A stretch of DNA of 64,000 bases from Heliocidaris tuberculata (Eukaryota; Echinodermata; Echinoidea; Camarodonta; Echinometridae), in the NCBI GenBank assembly GCA_025618425.1, contig CM046850.1, positions 7,404,249 through 7,468,248 on the forward strand. The letters are read 5' to 3'. Positions 28,116 through 34,546 of the stretch are shown here, in pieces. The notes below the pieces were generated by a model, which ran no database searches, was not told the origin of the DNA, and saw only the letters and a list, made by a program, of their open reading frames with translations. Each line of letters begins with the position of its first letter. Within the stretch, counting starts at the first letter, position 1. Both the position numbers and the translations under genes were made by a program.

Positions 28116-31100
28116 CATCATCATCATCATAGTATTATTGTTTTATTTTCTGCCATTTTCTGTATTTGCATAAACCTATTTTAAAAGGATAGATTTTGTG
28201 GATCAAGCATGAGCACTGTGAATGACAAGCCATTACTTTCCTCAACATCTCTACAATTCAAGTCCTGAGGCCATACATGTACATGATTTGGTTTCAAACA
28301 TGAGATTTCTTCAGTTGTCACTTGTCAAGAGATGGCAGTATTGCCTATTTCGCTTTTGGAGGATGAAGAGCATTTTCATATATTTTTTTCAATTTCTAAA
28401 ATAGCCTTGTATTTAAAGATCCATGGGGTCATGGCCTATATCATGGAATAAGGAAGACAGGGAGTTTCAAGGCAAGATTCTCGTTGGCGATTGTGTATAC
28501 CGGTAATGTGTCCAATATATATATATATATATATATCGGTTATCCATTTATTTCACCCAAAACGAAAAAGAAAATTTCTTGATATGACCACTGACTAATG
28601 GTAATGATACTGAAGGAACCATTAATTAATGGTCATGTCAAGAGGTAAATGAATAAAATTCATATGTCAAACAGGACACACTGCACAATATCATCCTACA
28701 TGTATTCAGTAATGTTTTCATGTATATATAGAAATCGGGAATTCTCTATTCAAAGTGGATTCTTGTTTGCTTGTTTGTCTGTACTTTCAGAGGTTTGATT
28801 AACTCTTTTACCCGCTATGAACCAAAACTCTGGACTGCCAGGTTGTTTGGAGTCAACTTTGGCAGTCCTGTTTGTTCCAATATGAGACCAAAGCATTTAG
28901 CCGAGGCTTAGACTGTATTTTCTGTTCTACAAGTATAATATATACATACTACAATGACCGCTCGCAACATTTTATTATTTGTTTTGATTGTGCACTTGTC
29001 TCTATTTTGTTTCCTTGTCTGTCTTTTCCTGATTTCAATGTTATTTTTGGGGGGGGGATCCAGAAACTGTATTGTTTTGCAAGAAATTGAGCTCATGTGA
29101 TTTATTTGATTTAATTTGATTTGAATCTTGGGATTTACAAATCATCTACAAAGATTACCATTGTCTTGTGAGGCAAGAAGAGATAACGGGTCACAGTCAT
29201 CATCCCTAACTGGCCCTCGTTGTTCAGCTCCTGTAGAGTGACCGGACGATGACCAGGGGATGGAATGGTCAGTTTCTACGCCTTGGGTAGGTTGCATTGG
29301 GTCAGAAGCTTCAGCCCCACGTTCTTTGGCTGCAGGTGAGCACTGGTCATCGCAGTCGTCAGTTTTTCTCCTCTTTGGTGGGACTTGGTCCGAGTTGATC
29401 GGCTCTGTAGCTCCCTGAGGATATGCAGGTGAATGCAAATGCAGTCATGTGATATCACAGCGAATTACCTTGAAGCAATTACAGAGAAGGTTGAGTTCTG
29501 GCAAAGGTGAAAAATAATTTGGAAGCTTTCTTGTTCTTTTTTATGTCAGTTTGAAAGAATATCAAAGAAAAAAAAAAGTATCCCCTGAAAAGGATTGCTC
29601 TTTAAATGCCCTCATGTTCAAAATATGACAAGAAAGAGCAGAAACATTAGGACCAATCTTTCACGCCACATGTTTGTGTAATCCCATATACCCAATTCTA
29701 TGAGCAGTACAGGTGACTTTCAGGAAGGTTGAGACAATTTCTTCTCACTTTGGTGATTCCAAAAGGTAATTCTGATGTACTACATACATGTAACCCACAT
29801 TTCCCAATTCCTTCCGGTACACAAAATCTTGTAATTAATTTACTCAGGGTTCTTGTTAATAGCCGGTAACCGGCTATTTTTTCCGGCTGTAACGCCGATC
29901 GTAACCGGCTGTGGCCTCACAAAAAAAAAAAATATATATATATTATATAAAATCAGTCTCGATTCAATTCAACAAGTCGCTATCTCAAATTTCAGTTTAC
30001 ACAAGCTTCACAGCGGTGTTGTGAAAGCGGTCGTAAAGAAACGGGAAGAAACAGCTCTAAACACAGCCAATGAGCGAGAGATCGAGAAAGCAAGAAGAAA
30101 CAAAACTAAACTGACTCGCAGCTCGACGAGGGCTAGCGCGCTAGCGCGCGTGCGGAATAAGCATAAGTCGGGGTTGCGGGTAATACACGATGCTGGGCTT
30201 AAAAAAGCCCAAAACAAATGAAGAGTCATATATCACCAAAACTGACAATAATCTAGGGGTCTAAGGTCCTGTTTATATGATCGAAGAGAATTCATTTACT
30301 GATTTGTAAGTCTAAATGCTACGACATATTTTTACAAATTAATTTTGATGTTAAAATCAAAAGCCTAACTTGCGTATACATACAACCCACAAACAGGTTC
30401 ATGCCGTGACACAAACCCGGCACAATTAAACCACGGTGGCAGCTTTACTCTCAATGAGGGCTACCCAAAATTCAAGTCCATTGACCAAGCAAGGAGTTAT
30501 CACTGGACCAAGCAAGGCTTCGAGACGTAACGCTTGTCAAAGTAAAGATTTGTGATCGTATTATTAATCACCATCAAAATGAAAGAAAACATCACAAAAC
30601 ACACAATAACAATACAGATAAAGGCAAACTGATACCTTGCTTTAGAAAATATTCCTAGCTAAATCCAAGAACTATCACAGAAGTTTCATGTTTGAAGAGA
30701 TTATGGCGCAAGGTTTTTCAACAAAATAATCGATCCCAAAACGTATGAAGTTTCCCCCATTTCATACCCATGCAGAGGTAGGTTCGCTCCATAGGTTTGC
30801 TCCCCCTGCTCCAGCGGCCCAGAGAGTTTGCACATTCTGCTAAAATGAGAGAATAGTCTCTGCACATGGCTTCTGCATAAATTAATTTGCATACTAGCTC
30901 AACCAATGCGCATTGGTTGAGCTAGTATGCAAATTAATTTATGCAATAGCTATGTGCAGAGACGTTTCTCTCATTTTAGCAGAACTTGCAAACTTGCTGG
31001 GCCGCTGGAGCAGGGGAGCAAACCTACCTCTGCATGGGTATGAAATGAGGGAAACTTCAAATGTTTTGGGATCGATTATTTTGTTGAAAAACCTTGCGCC

Positions 31101-34100
31101 ATAGCTCTTCAAACATGAAACTTCTGTGATAGTTCTTGGATTTATCTAGAAATATTTTCTTAAGCAAGGTATCAGTTTGCCTTTATCTGTATTGTTAATG
31201 TGTGTTTTGTGATGTTTTCTTTCACTTTGATAGTGATTAAGATACGATCACGAATCTGTACCGTATCTGTACTTTGATAAGGGCTTGTCACGTCTTTGGA
31301 GCAAGCCTTATTTTGGTCAACGACTCAGATTCGAAGAGTTCCCCGACTTTGAAAATGAGTTAAAAAACAGGAAACAACCAATCAAAGTACAATTTTGTTT
31401 TACACTTTTCTAAATCATTTCTTTATGCTTTTGCCTCTAGATTTTGCCGTTTTGATAAGAACATGACTTGAATTTATCATGATTTATTTTATTTTTTTTT
31501 TGCTCAGGGGGTCGAAAGTTGGGGGTGCGTTTAATTTAACGACAGCGGTTTATACGTTATTTACGGTAATCCTAGCCTTTTTGTAACGCTGCAGTGTGGT
31601 AAATTTGATCATAATCATGAGAGTTCATTGTGTTCATTCACTTGTGCAAATCATATGACTGTAGGATAACAAGAATAGCTGCAGATATAAAAAAAAAATC
31701 ATGCATTCACTTTCTGAACAACATGGATTTTAAATAAAATAACACCAATGTCATCTGAGCTGGCATTTTAAACCTGTTTAGTGTCGCCTTGTTCTTTATT
31801 TAAAAGAAGTAATTTCCTTGTACATGTAGGGTCTGGAAGATTGGAAGAATGGACGATTTTACCTTATCAATTCTTGCAAAAGCTAGGGGCGCTGCCCCTG
31901 GACCCCGCTGGGGGCTTCACTGCCCCCAGACCCCTGTTGCTTTTTTGGAGTAACCGCCTGTGAATGATAAATTACCTGCTATCAGAAAAATTAGCAAGAA
32001 CCCTGTTTACTCACCTGATTTCCTATACCAGATGCATTTGCCTGAGCCAACTTTTTACGTCTGAACCTTCCCTGACCTCTCTTACCTCGATGTGTTCTTT
32101 TCATTTTCCTACAGCGAGAAAATCATATCAAATATATATTAAACATTAAATAATATTGAATTTTGCTCACTCTTTCACTAATCTGTTTCATTCATTTGTC
32201 TTCAGTTCAGTGTTGGAGGTCTCGAGACTGGTCTTGGTCTCGAGACCAGTCTCGAGACCAGTATGGCGGGTCTTGGTCATGGTCTTGGTCTCGAACCTTC
32301 TGGTCTTGGTCTTGATCTTGGTCTCGAACGTTGAGGTCTTGGTTTTTTAGGCCGAGACCAACAATATAAATGCATAAATACATGTATAACGAGTGTGCCT
32401 ACTACTACCATACTTGATTAACGTCAACTTATTACAACGAATCCTGATCTTGGTCTTGATCTCGGACAACTGGTGTTGTTCTTGGACCTCTGGTCTTGGT
32501 CTTGGTCTTGGCCTCATACTGTCTGGTCTTGGTCTTAGGTTGATGATTTAGGTTGATGATTTATTTTACCTGACTGCTAAAAAAGCATGTGTATGCTTGT
32601 AAGTAAGCAACCTGGGGATCAACTGCTTTAAGTCCTCTCCGAGGGACTTGCTAATGAGGATTAATGCCTTACCAAAGGGCACTAGCACATCTATATATAC
32701 TTGGTTTCGAACCCAGGTCCTCCAAGTTACGAGTCCACTACTCTACCACTGAGCCATCGCGCCTCCAGTCCTGGTCTTGGTCTCTGATGGTCTGGTCTTG
32801 ACTACAACACTGCTTCATTTACTAAAATCAACTTGATACCATGGTAGACTTTCCCTTTAATCACTGTAACTCTCAGATCTGTCCACCCAGTATTACTGAT
32901 TGGGATGTGCAGGTTGACCACTACACTGGGGTCTTCCTATCTTTTAAGAAGAGTGCTGTGAGTTATTAAAATGCATAGGTGGTGAATCTGTTATGCAATG
33001 GGCCTCCATTTCTCATCTCATCTGAGTGTTTTCCAATGTAACCTAGTCAGTGTCTCTGGAACAGGAGACGGGCACATTAACGCAATAAAGGCTTCAGTCA
33101 TCTACCTGGGCTGAATTCAACCTTAGGTTCAATGGGCAGATGCTCTACCGATGGAGCCAACTCACTTCCATTTTCATTTAACATGCATTTCATGTGGGTC
33201 TAATTCTGAGTTATCACAGGAATTCTTAGTCTTCAACAGATTAAAAAGGCTACAATACGATATTTTACTGGCCCATGCTCTGCTCAAAACAAAATTTCGA
33301 GCACACCTCTAGTGTACAATAGCATACTACACAAACCCAATGGAGGCAGACAATATGAACAAAATGCTTGTCTTTCGTATGCTAGCGAGGCCAAGCGCAT
33401 CCCTCACTATTTGTAAAGGCCAATACCCCTTAAGCCGGGCTTATGGGGGGTTTTTTCTTCACTCACCCAAATTGTTTGGTTTCCAAGATATTGCCCTGTT
33501 TCTCCTTCTGCTCAATCTTCAGACCTTTCTTGGCGATGTTTTCGGCTGTTGGAAAATTTCTACATGTAAAGCAACAAGAAAAGAGATGAGAGTCCTGAAG
33601 AATAAAACTTTGAATCAAATGTTCAAAATCAATTTTACATCATGCAAGAAGTCCTTCTGTGATAAATTCACAAGAACTTATGCTGGATTGCAGAGTTCCA
33701 ATAGTGAAGAGGAAACGATCATGAAACTGGTTCAATGTGGCACAACAGACATGTCTTACATAAGAGCCTGATCGGTTAAGAGTAGGCATTTTGTCCGTCC
33801 GTGACATTGAATTTTTTATGGATTATAATTTTAGTAGGCGACCATGGCAACCAAATTTTATCCAATTTCAACTACTTCAGTGATGCCCTTCACAATGAAA
33901 CATAAAATAGCTCTCTGCCTTTAAATACTTGTTTTCTGCAGGTCTTCAAACTTTCAAAATTTGTCAAATGTGACTAACCGATCAGGCTCATACATGTAAT
34001 TGCAATTCCCCCCTCCCCCAGACTTTAAAAGATGCATACCTCAGAGGAAAGTTCATCTGAAAAAAATTATTCTCCTGAACCAAACTGAATGTTCCAGGTA

Positions 34101-34515
34101 ATCCCCAATATGATAATGTCCCCTGTCTTTTTTATATAATTTTCTTCTTCTTTTTTCCAATTTGTTTTTATTCTTATTTTATTATTTTTATTTATTTTAT
34201 TTTTTTTTTTTTTTTGCTGCATGCAAGATTTGCACATGCACTTAGTTGGGATTCTACCAAGTCCAGTGAGTAGAATGAAATGCATTCAACATAGAAATTC
34301 TTGAAGTACGTGCTTTCAAAATAATGTTGAATTCTGGTCGTGCGATTACACTGTGAAAGAAACTGTCTGGAAGTTATTAGGAAATATTGATTATGTACTA
34401 CATTAGGACTGGTGTATATTGTGAGGTTTTGGAAGCACCAAAATGATAATGAATTGACTCAATCCTACTGAAAGTCACATGCACTGCACACAGAAATCCT
34501 ATGGGACTACACACA

Positions 34516-34546
<31 letters not shown>

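Larger units (their letters stand above)
14019..29158. other. NUFIP1 intron 6, no host exon recognised
   Basis: 15.1 kb between exons 6 and 7. Besides the elements listed separately I see AT-rich unique sequence, poly-C at 14931-14952 and 27008-27025, poly-G at 27917-27930 and (AT)n at 28518-28535. No open frame with recognisable domains on either strand. Confidence 0.6.
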
